Assembly (NCBI GenBank): GCA_934670175.1
Contig: CAKUOX010000047.1
Location: forward strand, 1 to 18,562
Reading direction: 5' to 3'
Source of the DNA: an uncultured Clostridia bacterium
GTDB lineage: Bacteria > Bacillota > Clostridia > Christensenellales > Aristaeellaceae
Length of the DNA stretch: 18,562 nucleotides
The notes under the pieces are model-generated. The model made no database searches and was not told where the DNA came from. It saw nothing but the letters and a program-made list of their open reading frames with translations. Shown piece after piece: positions 7,410 to 13,907 of this stretch (the stretch's first letter is position 1; each line of letters begins with the position of its first letter). The position numbers and the translations under genes were made by a program.

Positions 7410-7447
7410 TAGATGTGTTGCAATTTTGTCAACCTGTACAAATTTGG

Positions 7448-8515
7448 TTATACGATTATGTTCTCTTTTAACACATGTGCCATCGAGTGTTCTTCTGCAT
7501 TATAGCGCATGACCATATGAACGCGCACGCCAAGCTCGCGTTCCTCGGGAACCCAGTGCTCCGTTAAATGCTTGTACATCAGCACGATGGCATTATAGCT
7601 CTGGCGGCGGGGCTCCTGGTCGATCGCCATATCGAAGATACCGTCCTTGAGATATTTTTCCACCGGCTCGGTCACGTCGTAGCCGATCAGCACGGGCCTC
7701 TTTGCGGGGCGCATTTCCGCCACATAGCGCCCGCTGGCAGCAGAGCCGGTGGCGCTGTTGGAGAACACGCCGTCCAGGCCCGGAAAGTGCGTCATCACAT
7801 CCCGAACCACATTATAGGCCTTGTCCTCATCGTCCTTATATTCATAATCGCCCACCACGGAAATGCCCGGGTAGCGGCTGAGCGCATCCAGAAAGCCGTC
7901 GCGGCGTTCAGTTGCCGCGCCGGGATGGAAGAAGCTGGTCATCACGGCGACTCTGCCGTGACCGCCGAGCAGACGTCCCATCATATCCCCTGCCATGTGG
8001 CCGGACTGGCTGGCGTTTTCACCCACGAAAAACAGGCGCTTGCTGTGCTTCGCGTCGGAATTGAAGGTGACCACCGGCACGCCGGAGTCCACGATCTCAT
8101 TGATACATTCGTTCAGCCCATCGCCGCCCGCATTGAGCACGATGCCGTCGTAGCGGCTGTAATCCAGCGTTCTGAGCACCTTCAGCTGGTCGTCCACATA
8201 CAGCGAATCGCAGACGATCTGATCCACGGTCACACCGTAATCCAGCGTTTCGCGCACGGCGTCCTCCATGCCATCGCGGATATGGCGGTAGAAAAAATAG
8301 GGGTTGCACGGCGTAATGGCGGCAATGCGCAGCTTGCGCTGGCGGCCCAGCGCGCTGGCGATTTTGTTGGGATGGTAGCCCAACTGGTCGGCGATCTCCA
8401 GAATCCGGCGGCGCGTCTCCTCGTTAATGCGCCCCCGATTGTTCAGCGCCCGATCCACGGTGCCGACGGACACATTGGCCTCCCGCGCGATCGTCTGCAC
8501 CGTCACTCTCGCCAT
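7448..8515 (-). CDS. LacI-family transcriptional regulator
   Basis: This 355-residue protein has the LacI layout. An N-terminal helix-turn-helix spans about residues 4-25 (TVQTIAREANVSVGTVDRAL). The hinge region covers 47-60 (GYHPNKIASAL). The ligand-binding domain of the periplasmic-binding-protein fold runs from about residue 63. The recognition helix reads VGTVDRALN, with Asp where many members have Ser (TVSRALN), a variant subgroup that may explain unusual operators. The ATG start has a GGAGGAGC ribosome site close by. It sits between the aldolase operon and the importer operon, with its own promoter, and probably represses both and the divergent RpiB-like gene until an imported sugar or intermediate binds. 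The effector is unknown. Confidence 0.93.
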   Translation of the reverse strand: MARVTVQTIAREANVSVGTVDRALNNRGRINEETRRRILEIADQLGYHPNKIASALGRQRKLRIAAITPCNPYFFYRHIRDGMEDAVRETLDYGVTVDQIVCDSLYVDDQLKVLRTLDYSRYDGIVLNAGGDGLNECINEIVDSGVPVVTFNSDAKHSKRLFFVGENASQSGHMAGDMMGRLLGGHGRVAVMTSFFHPGAATERRDGFLDALSRYPGISVVGDYEYKDDEDKAYNVVRDVMTHFPGLDGVFSNSATGSAASGRYVAEMRPAKRPVLIGYDVTEPVEKYLKDGIFDMAIDQEPRRQSYNAIVLMYKHLTEHWVPEERELGVRVHMVMRYNAEEHSMAHVLKENIIV

Positions 8516-8553
8516 GCTCCTGCTCCTCCGCTTCTTTATCCAAGTATTAAGTA

Positions 8554-8585
8554 ATTATAGCACGATGATACCATCGTTTCCGCAA
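8554..8585 (-). promoter_or_regulatory. Promoter of the lacI-family gene with inverted repeat
   Basis: On the minus strand a perfect TATAAT (8559-8554) is preceded by TG and one base, an extended -10. The nearest -35-like hexamer, TTGCGG (8585-8580), is 20 bases away, too far, so the extended -10 probably dominates. The inverted repeat ACGATG/CATCGT (8562-8567 and 8572-8577) lies upstream of the -10 and may allow autoregulation. Confidence 0.5.
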
Positions 8586-8596
8586 TTTGATATTAA

Positions 8597-8628
8597 ATTT
8601 GCGGGCAGGCACGCGCCTGCCCGCAAAT
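8597..8628 (-). terminator. Terminator of the isomerase-aldolase operon
   Basis: A perfect 14-bp stem (8597-8610 with 8615-8628), with core GCGGGCAGGC and a 4-base loop, lies directly after the aldolase stop. The minus strand continues into AT-rich sequence. It is the strongest hairpin in the window and separates the aldolase from the lacI-family gene. Confidence 0.8.
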
Positions 8629-8636
8629 CTCGCACG

Positions 8637-9359
8637 TCAGCAGACGAAAATGTCCGACAGCAGCTTGACCTCACCCGGCAGACCCGGCATCGGCAGATCA
8701 CGCACCTTGATCACGCCCGCGTCCAGCTCGTTCACGCTGTCGCGGTCGAGCGTCTTGAGATTGCCCATGATCTTTGCCACGATCATGGACTTGCCCTGCG
8801 CCTCCATCATTTCCATCATTTCCAGACAGCGCTTCAGGCCCTCGGGACTGACCATCACGCAGCCGTGGTTTTCCATCAGGAAGCCATTGGACTTATGGAT
8901 CACGGCATCAAAGTTCTCCGCCAGCTGGTCGCTGAGCGGCACGGCGTAGGGCACCATCATCATCGGGCCGACCTCGGTCACCGGCTCGGGCAGATAGGCG
9001 CGCTGCATCACATCGCCGCCGGCGATGGCAAAGCCCGTCAGGATCGGCGGATGCGCGTGGATAATGCCCTTCACGTCCGGACGCTTCTGCATGATGCGCA
9101 GGTGGAACGGCCATTCGCCGGTGGGCTTGCGGCCTTCCTTCGCGTGCAGCACGCGGCCGGTCATGTCGATGGCGCAGATGTCCTCAAAGCGCACGTCGGC
9201 CTTGGCGACCTTCGTGGGCGTGATCAGGATTACATCTTCGTCGGCGCGCAGCGACAGATTGCCGCCCTGACTGGTCACAAAGCCCAGCGCCGCCAGGCGG
9301 TTCGCGGTATCGGCCAGCTCCTGAATTTTGCTCTGATACTTTTTCTGCAGTTCGTTCAT
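8637..9359 (-). CDS. Class II aldolase / adducin-family protein
   Basis: This 240-residue zinc-dependent enzyme belongs to the family of L-fuculose-1-phosphate aldolase, L-ribulose-5-phosphate 4-epimerase and OtnC-type decarboxylases. The catalytic-type Glu82 (in GEWPFH) and zinc ligands His101, His103 (HAHPP) and His165 (MENHG) are visible. The SQGGNLSLR loop (30-38) occupies the phosphate-binding position of the family. The ATG start has a GGGGGAG ribosome site. It begins 19 bases after the isomerase stop and forms a two-gene operon with it. In context it probably cleaves or epimerises the sugar product of the isomerases. Family membership is sure; the reaction (aldolase, epimerase or decarboxylase) is not decidable from the sequence. 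Confidence 0.9.
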   Translation of the reverse strand: MNELQKKYQSKIQELADTANRLAALGFVTSQGGNLSLRADEDVILITPTKVAKADVRFEDICAIDMTGRVLHAKEGRKPTGEWPFHLRIMQKRPDVKGIIHAHPPILTGFAIAGGDVMQRAYLPEPVTEVGPMMMVPYAVPLSDQLAENFDAVIHKSNGFLMENHGCVMVSPEGLKRCLEMMEMMEAQGKSMIVAKIMGNLKTLDRDSVNELDAGVIKVRDLPMPGLPGEVKLLSDIFVC

Positions 9360-9378
9360 CGTATTCTCCCCCTATCGC

Positions 9379-10569
9379 TTATTCCTGTTTCAACAGATTG
9401 CTGATCTCACTCAGGCGCATGCCGTCCTCGGGGACCCACCTGCGCCAATAGGCCACGGATTCCTTCATGTCGTCCAGCAGATCGGCGGTGCAGCCCGCAG
9501 TGCTGATAAACGGCTCGAAGGTCAGCACCACCTCACCGCACTTGGGCGGCATGGCCGGATCGTCCGCCTGCTCGAACGACGCTGCCAGCGCGCGCAGCAC
9601 GTCCGGCGCGTTCACGACGCCCTTTTCGTTGAATTCCATGCTGAACGGCCAGTGCGGCGACGACTTGCCGTCGCTCTGCTGCAAATGCACGATCGGCGAA
9701 TAGCAGCCCAGGGTGCGCATCCATGCGTCGATGCTCCAGTCGCACGGCTCGGAAAACAGGTTGGGATGCGCCTCGACGTCCTTGAGGATCGCATCTACCG
9801 CGGCGTTTTCGTCTGTCTCGCCCGCGGCAGCGGCCAGATAGAGCGCGCGCGCGGCGTCCGTGCCCATCCAAACGCGGCGCGCCGGATGCCCTTCGCGCGC
9901 CAGCGCGATATTCCTGCGGATATATTCCTCGGTCGGCCGCGCAAAATACTGCTGACCGTTCATATGGCCGAGATCCGCCGTGATGTAAAATGGCGCTTCG
10001 GCGCGCGCGTATACCTCGCGCAGCAGCCGCTTCGTGCCGATGATCGTCCACGGCGGCTGATGCGGCGAATACATCTGTTCCAGCCCAACGTAAGCCATGC
10101 CGATCTTTTTCGCGTAGCGCGCCAGATTCGCCAGCACGTCGCAGAGACGATCCAGCGCTTCCTCGTAGCGCGCGTCATCCTGCAGGAGCAGCTCCTCAAA
10201 GCCATGGGCAAAAAAGCCGAAACCCGCGCCCAGCGCTCTTGCGGTATCCATCTGCGCCTTCATCCATCCATCGCGGAAGCGGCGCACCACGCGCCCATCG
10301 TAGTGCGAAATGCCGCAGGTGGCGTAGGTGCCATGGCCAGAATACAGGTTTTTTACCACCATGTCCATTTCCTCGCAGCCGCGCTGCACCGCCATGATCC
10401 AGTCCCGCGTAAACGCAGGCCCCATGTACAGCGGATCGCATTCCGTGTCCGCGCTGGCCTCGATGTACCGCAGCCCCAGACTGCGGATCAGCTTCAGCCA
10501 TTCCGCCGGACGCACCCAGCGCTTGGACGCGAAACAGTTATCGATGCCCAGATATATTTTCGGATCCAT
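9379..10569 (-). CDS. TIM-barrel sugar isomerase/epimerase
   Basis: This 396-residue protein resembles the xylose-isomerase-like TIM-barrel (AP-endonuclease-2-like) superfamily that includes tagatose 3-epimerase and inosose enzymes. Probable metal ligands appear in order: Glu164 (VGLEQM), Asp199 (ITADLGH), His295 or Gln297 (VHLQQSD) and Glu352 (LTFEPF). The Asp199 to His295 gap is longer than usual and the protein is about 100 residues longer than typical 280-300-residue members, so an extra subdomain is likely at about 205-290. The ATG start has CGGAGG about 9 bases upstream. It is the first gene of an operon with the class II aldolase and has its own promoter. It probably interconverts the imported sugar at C2/C3; the substrate is unknown. 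Confidence 0.82.
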   Translation of the reverse strand: MDPKIYLGIDNCFASKRWVRPAEWLKLIRSLGLRYIEASADTECDPLYMGPAFTRDWIMAVQRGCEEMDMVVKNLYSGHGTYATCGISHYDGRVVRRFRDGWMKAQMDTARALGAGFGFFAHGFEELLLQDDARYEEALDRLCDVLANLARYAKKIGMAYVGLEQMYSPHQPPWTIIGTKRLLREVYARAEAPFYITADLGHMNGQQYFARPTEEYIRRNIALAREGHPARRVWMGTDAARALYLAAAAGETDENAAVDAILKDVEAHPNLFSEPCDWSIDAWMRTLGCYSPIVHLQQSDGKSSPHWPFSMEFNEKGVVNAPDVLRALAASFEQADDPAMPPKCGEVVLTFEPFISTAGCTADLLDDMKESVAYWRRWVPEDGMRLSEISNLLKQE

Positions 10570-10604
10570 GTATCGTCCCCTCCGTATTTTTATTGTATAC
10601 GCTC

Positions 10605-10634
10605 ATTGTAGCACCGACCTTGCCCACTTGGCAA
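10605..10634 (-). promoter_or_regulatory. Promoter of the isomerase-aldolase operon
   Basis: On the minus strand TTGCCA (10634-10629) is followed after 18 bases by TACAAT (10610-10605), with TG one base before the -10. Transcription would start near 10598, about 30 bases ahead of the start codon. Confidence 0.6.
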
Positions 10635-10660
10635 TCCCACCCCTGCGGCACCGCGGCCAG

Positions 10661-10684
10661 ATTTGCGTGTGCGCACACACAAAT
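10661..10684. promoter_or_regulatory. Candidate LacI-family operator between divergent promoters
   Basis: A 24-base palindrome with a single mismatched pair has the perfect core GTGTGCGCACAC (10667-10678) with a central CpG. LacI-family operators commonly have that centre. It is an 18-base alternating purine-pyrimidine run (10664-10681) lying upstream of the isomerase promoter. Its half GCGTGTGCGC recurs in the importer leader. Confidence 0.55.
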
Positions 10685-10791
10685 CCGATCGTAAAACGCC
10701 CTTTCCCGCCCATCTGCGCATCAATTTATGCGCTTATGCTACAATATTTTCAATCATCAATGGTACTTATTGTATAATATTTAAAATTTTT

Positions 10792-10840
10792 ATCAGTTTC
10801 TATGTACAAATCGAGCTTTCTGTGCTACACTGAAACTGAT
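10792..10840. repeat. Perfect 9-bp inverted repeat flanking a promoter
   Basis: ATCAGTTTC (10792-10800) and GAAACTGAT (10832-10840) are exact reverse complements 31 bases apart. They flank the candidate plus-strand promoter of the RpiB-like gene exactly. This geometry would suit a regulator bound on both sides, but chance is possible. Confidence 0.4.
10803..10831 (+). promoter_or_regulatory. Candidate promoter of the RpiB-like gene
   Basis: TGTACA (10803-10808) is followed after 17 bases by TACACT (10826-10831), with an extended TG before the -10. The -35 is 4 of 6 to consensus. Start would be near 10838. Alternative -10 motifs at 10740 and 10773 lack good -35 partners. Confidence 0.45.
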
Positions 10841-10883
10841 GCTGGGCGTGAAAAGCCGCGCGAGCGCATGTTTTTGTGCGGTT

Positions 10884-10895
10884 TTGCGTGCACGC
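10884..10895. promoter_or_regulatory. Candidate operator before the RpiB-like gene
   Basis: TTGCGTGCACGC is identical to 7258-7269 in the importer leader, and its GCGTGCACGC core is a perfect palindrome. It lies about 50 bases downstream of the candidate promoter start, which suggests shared repression of both transcripts. Confidence 0.5.
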
Positions 10896-10950
10896 TACCG
10901 CAATTCACCGTAAGTTCCATTTCGATTGCAAATCAAGGAGGTTTGACGCA

Positions 10951-11550
10951 ATGAAGATCGTAGAAAATCCGAACATGAAGACCGTGAAGGACAAGAAGCT
11001 CGTCGTTGGCGCCGATTTTGCCGGCTATCCGCTCAAGGAAGCCATCTGCGCGCACCTGCGCAAAAAGGGTTGGGAAATCGAGGATCTGGGCGTGAAAAAC
11101 GAGCAGGACAACGGCCCCGAAAACATGTTCCATCGCGTGGGTCTGCGCGTGGGCGCAAAGATCTCCGAGGGCGAATATGAGCGCGCGCTGATCTTCTGCG
11201 GCACCGGCATGGGCATCCACATTGCCGCCAGCAAGTGCCCGCATGTGCACTCCGCCGTGGTCGAATCCGTTCCCGCCGGCCTGCGCTGCATAACTGGCAA
11301 CAACTGCAACGTGCTGGCCATGGGCGGCTTCTATGTCGCGCCGCAGATGGGCATCGAGATCGCTGAAGCATACCTGAACCACAACCTGGGCGACGGCTAC
11401 GAGTGGTGGCCGAATTTCTATGAGTTCCACGAGCTGGCTGTGAAGGAGCTGGAAGCCTTTGATTACGACAAATTCAAGGCCAACGGCTTCAAGCTCGAGC
11501 ACCTCTACGAGGTAAATCTGCCCGATATGATGAACGATCGTCCGGAATGA
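10951..11550 (+). CDS. Divergent RpiB/LacA/LacB-family sugar isomerase
   Basis: This 199-residue protein has the RpiB fold motifs VVGADFAGYPLK (18-29), FCGTGMGIHIAASK (82-95) and NNCNVLAMGG (117-126). The catalytic-type Cys83 and Thr85 remain. Compared with E. coli RpiB, His10 becomes Phe23, His99 becomes Gly116, Arg133 becomes Pro154 and Arg137 becomes Glu158. The phosphate-binding and ring-opening residues are therefore missing. The C-terminus is about 45 residues longer than typical 150-residue members. I chose the ATG at 10951 because AAGGAGGT lies 8 bases upstream; earlier in-frame codons have no ribosome site. It is divergent from the isomerase operon and shares an operator-like sequence with the importer operon. 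It probably isomerises an aldose and ketose in the same pathway; the substrate is uncertain. Confidence 0.88.
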   Translation: MKIVENPNMKTVKDKKLVVGADFAGYPLKEAICAHLRKKGWEIEDLGVKNEQDNGPENMFHRVGLRVGAKISEGEYERALIFCGTGMGIHIAASKCPHVHSAVVESVPAGLRCITGNNCNVLAMGGFYVAPQMGIEIAEAYLNHNLGDGYEWWPNFYEFHELAVKELEAFDYDKFKANGFKLEHLYEVNLPDMMNDRPE

Positions 11551-11577
11551 ATTTCCTTCTGTCAAAGGGCTGAAGGA

Positions 11578-11598
11578 TCGAAGAATTCTCTTCTTCGA
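11578..11598 (+). repeat. Hairpin after the RpiB-like gene
   Basis: TCGAAGAA (11578-11585) and TTCTTCGA (11591-11598) pair perfectly with a 5-base loop. The next bases are C-rich rather than a T-run, so it is probably a processing hairpin ahead of the stronger terminator at 11617-11644. Confidence 0.45.
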
Positions 11599-11616
11599 CC
11601 CCTAGGCAACGATTCG

Positions 11617-11644
11617 ACCGCCGAGATTGCATGATCTCGGCGGT
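11617..11644 (+). terminator. Terminator after the RpiB-like gene
   Basis: ACCGCCGAGAT (11617-11627) and ATCTCGGCGGT (11634-11644) form a perfect 11-bp stem with a 6-base loop, followed by AATTCTATAT. It separates the RpiB-like gene from the ammonia-lyase gene. Confidence 0.75.
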
Positions 11645-11726
11645 AATTCTATATGTATTGCAGGTACGGCCGCCCGCGATGTCGAAATAGTATTTAAAGC
11701 ATCAAATCAGGGCGGAGGTAAAGAAC

Positions 11727-12914
11727 ATGAACCGCATCCAGATGATTCACCGTAAGCCCGCGCGCCAGCCGGACGCCACGCATCCGTTCGGTGTGCGAGC
11801 GGCGCAGGAAGCGCTGGCATTTCACCGCAGCATGCCGGGCTATTGCGAAACGCCGCTGTTTTCACTCCGTGCCCTTGCGCGCGCGCTGGACGTGGCTTCC
11901 ATCCATGTCAAGGATGAAAGCCAGCGCTTCGATCTGAACGCCTTCAAGGTATTGGGCGGCAGCTTTTGCATTTCACGCATACTGGCCGAACGCTTTGATC
12001 TCCCGAAGGCGGATTTCGCCGCCCTGACCCAACCCGAGCTGCGCGCCGCCATTCGTGGGATCACCTTCGTGACAGCCACGGACGGCAACCACGGGCGCGG
12101 CGTGGCCTGGACCGCCAACCGCCTGGGCTGTAGCTGCGTGGTCTATATGCCCAGGGGCAGTGCCTGTGAGCGACTGGAAAACATCCGCGCGCTCGGCGCG
12201 GACGCCGCCATTACCGATATGAATTACGACGACACTGTGCGCTTTGCCCGCGCGCAGGCGCAGAAAAACGGCTGGGTGCTGGTGCAGGACACCGCATGGG
12301 ACGGCTACACCGAGATCCCCGCGCGCATCATGCAGGGCTACACCACCATGGGCTGCGAGATCGCGGCGCAGCTTGGCGGCCTCCGCCCCACGCACATCTT
12401 CCTTCAGGCGGGCGTGGGGGCAATGGCAGGCGCAATGGCGGATTTCTTTATGGATCTCTATCGCGGCGCGCCGCCCGTGATCACCGTGGTCGAGCCGCTG
12501 AATGCGGACTGCATTTTCCGCACGGCGGCGGCAGGCGACGGCAGGCTGCACAGTGTCGGCGGCGATCTGCGCACCATCATGGCGGGGCTTGCCTGCGGCG
12601 AGCCGTGCAGCATCGGCTGGGAAATGCTCGCGCGCAGCGCGCAGAATTATGTATCCATGCCCGACTATGTGGCCGCCAACGGCATGCGCATTCTCGCCTG
12701 TCCGCTGGACGGCGACCCGCGCATTGTTTCCGGCGAGAGCGGCGCGTCGGGCTTCGGCTTTGCCGCCGAAGTGCTGCGCAATCCCGAGCTTTCTCAAATG
12801 AAGGCGCAGCTCGGCCTGAATGCGCAGTCGCGCCTGCTGTGCATTTCCACAGAGGGTGCCACTGACCGCGCCAATTACCGCAGCGTCGTGTGGGACGGCG
12901 CGTACGCCAGATAA
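11727..12914 (+). CDS. dpaL: 2,3-diaminopropionate ammonia-lyase
   Basis: This 395-residue PLP enzyme converts 2,3-diaminopropionate to pyruvate and two ammonia. The length matches E. coli DpaL (YgeX, about 398). The PLP lysine is Lys74 in RFDLNAFKVLGG. Asp119 (TATDGNHGRG) and Asp188 (LVQDTAW) match the two catalytic aspartates known for the family. The Gly-rich loop QAGVGAMAGA (227-236) binds the PLP phosphate. The ATG start has GGAGGT 8 bases upstream. A terminator lies on both sides, so it is probably a single-gene unit; no clear promoter was found before it. Its composition matches the GC-rich sugar locus. No link to sugar use is evident. It provides carbon or nitrogen from diaminopropionate or D-serine-like substrates. 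Confidence 0.93.
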   Translation: MNRIQMIHRKPARQPDATHPFGVRAAQEALAFHRSMPGYCETPLFSLRALARALDVASIHVKDESQRFDLNAFKVLGGSFCISRILAERFDLPKADFAALTQPELRAAIRGITFVTATDGNHGRGVAWTANRLGCSCVVYMPRGSACERLENIRALGADAAITDMNYDDTVRFARAQAQKNGWVLVQDTAWDGYTEIPARIMQGYTTMGCEIAAQLGGLRPTHIFLQAGVGAMAGAMADFFMDLYRGAPPVITVVEPLNADCIFRTAAAGDGRLHSVGGDLRTIMAGLACGEPCSIGWEMLARSAQNYVSMPDYVAANGMRILACPLDGDPRIVSGESGASGFGFAAEVLRNPELSQMKAQLGLNAQSRLLCISTEGATDRANYRSVVWDGAYAR

Positions 12915-12924
12915 ACGCACGTCC

Positions 12925-12958
12925 AGATGGAGCGAGAGAAGCACGTCTCGCTCTATTT
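12925..12958 (+). terminator. Terminator between convergent genes
   Basis: GAGCGAGA (12930-12937) and TCTCGCTC (12946-12953) pair perfectly around an 8-base loop. On the plus strand the stem extends to 12925-12958 with two G-U pairs, ending in TATTT. It probably ends the ammonia-lyase transcript and may also serve the opposing EamA transcript. Confidence 0.7.
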
Positions 12959-12998
12959 CAGGATGTTAACAAAGTCAACAGACGCCAAAACCTGTTTT

Positions 12999-13898
12999 TC
13001 AACTTTGATTCCTGTGCTTTCCCCCCAATTCTGAAAGCAACACCGATATGAATATCAGTGCGAAGCCCGCCAGCATTTGTAAGGTAATCTTCTCTCCGAA
13101 AAAAGCAACTGAGAATGCAGTACCAAATAGCGATTCAGTACTCATCAGAATAGAAGCGCTGGCAGAATCTGTATATTTTTGGCCGATATTCTGCAACAGC
13201 AATGCTAGGAGTGTACATATCAGTGCCAGATACAATATACCCGGTATTGCCATCATACTAAACACTGGATGAATACCATCCATAAACAGTACGGCAACCC
13301 ATGCGTACACAGCGCAAAAAATGAACTGCAATGCTGTCATTACAGCTGGATCGTTATTTCTACTGAATTTCCCAACCGCTGCAATGTGAAATGCAAAAAA
13401 CACACCACTCAGTAGCGCTAACAAATCACCCGTCTCGACCGAAAATGTTTCCGTGATTGACGCGAGCATGATACCTGCTGTACACATGAGCGCAGCACAA
13501 ATATTGCGAACATGGGGTCGAATGTTCGAAAACAGCCATACTGCGAATGGCACAAGCACGCAATAAATTGAAGATAGAAACGCACTTTTCCCCGGCATGG
13601 CCAGGGTGACACCCAGCGTCTGAATCCAATGCGCACCAAACAGGAACAATCCTGTCACAGCCCCACCAATCCAATCTTTCCATCCGAGCCGCACAAAGCG
13701 TTTGCAGAGTAATACGCTAAGCAGCAGTGCAGCAATGGAAAACCGCAGTGCAATCAACAAACTGGGGGACACATCCTCTGCCGTACTTTTCACTACCAAT
13801 AGAGAACTACCCCAAAGGATAGCTACGGCCAGTAAGGCCAAGCGTGCCAGTCGATTTGTTGGAACGCTGTCAATAGATAATCTTGTCACATTACGCAT
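12999..13898 (-). CDS. EamA/DMT-family transporter
   Basis: This 299-residue inner-membrane protein has about ten hydrophobic segments and the two-repeat EamA layout of drug/metabolite exporters such as RhaT- and YdcZ-like permeases. The first repeat begins with LLAVAILWGSSLLVVKST; the second begins near residue 147. The start is the ATG at 13898. A TTG at 13907, directly after the upstream stop, is an alternative; neither has a clear ribosome site, so reinitiation after the M24 gene is likely. It lies at the end of the liv-M24 operon. It may export a product of, or import a companion to, the substrate handled there. The substrate is unknown. Confidence 0.88.
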   Translation of the reverse strand: MRNVTRLSIDSVPTNRLARLALLAVAILWGSSLLVVKSTAEDVSPSLLIALRFSIAALLLSVLLCKRFVRLGWKDWIGGAVTGLFLFGAHWIQTLGVTLAMPGKSAFLSSIYCVLVPFAVWLFSNIRPHVRNICAALMCTAGIMLASITETFSVETGDLLALLSGVFFAFHIAAVGKFSRNNDPAVMTALQFIFCAVYAWVAVLFMDGIHPVFSMMAIPGILYLALICTLLALLLQNIGQKYTDSASASILMSTESLFGTAFSVAFFGEKITLQMLAGFALIFISVLLSELGGKHRNQS

Positions 13899-13907
13899 GG
13901 CAGTCAA

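Larger units (their letters stand above)
7097..7447 (-). other. Control region and long leader of the importer operon
   Basis: This 351-base region holds two tandem sigma-A-like promoters facing the binding-protein gene, three alternating purine-pyrimidine palindromes and a hairpin just upstream of the ribosome site. The lacI-family gene ends at its right edge with no strong terminator between, so some readthrough is possible. Confidence 0.6.
10570..10950. other. Divergent control region of isomerase and RpiB-like genes
   Basis: This 381-base region carries a minus-strand promoter for the isomerase-aldolase operon (10605-10634), a palindrome (10661-10684), an AT-rich stretch with other -10-like motifs (TACAAT after TGC at 10737-10745; TATAAT at 10773-10778), a plus-strand promoter candidate (10803-10831), a flanking inverted repeat (10792-10840) and an operator candidate (10884-10895). 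No gene is visible. Confidence 0.6.

Noticed and set aside
6263..10611. Long plus-strand open frames opposite the binding protein, LacI regulator, aldolase and isomerase
   Set aside because: They are antisense shadows of genes with clear motifs and starts; their translations show no domain and have biased composition.
10933..12944. Long minus-strand open frames opposite the RpiB-like and ammonia-lyase genes
   Set aside because: The plus-strand genes have conserved active-site motifs and AAGGAGGT or GGAGGT ribosome sites; the antisense frames have neither.
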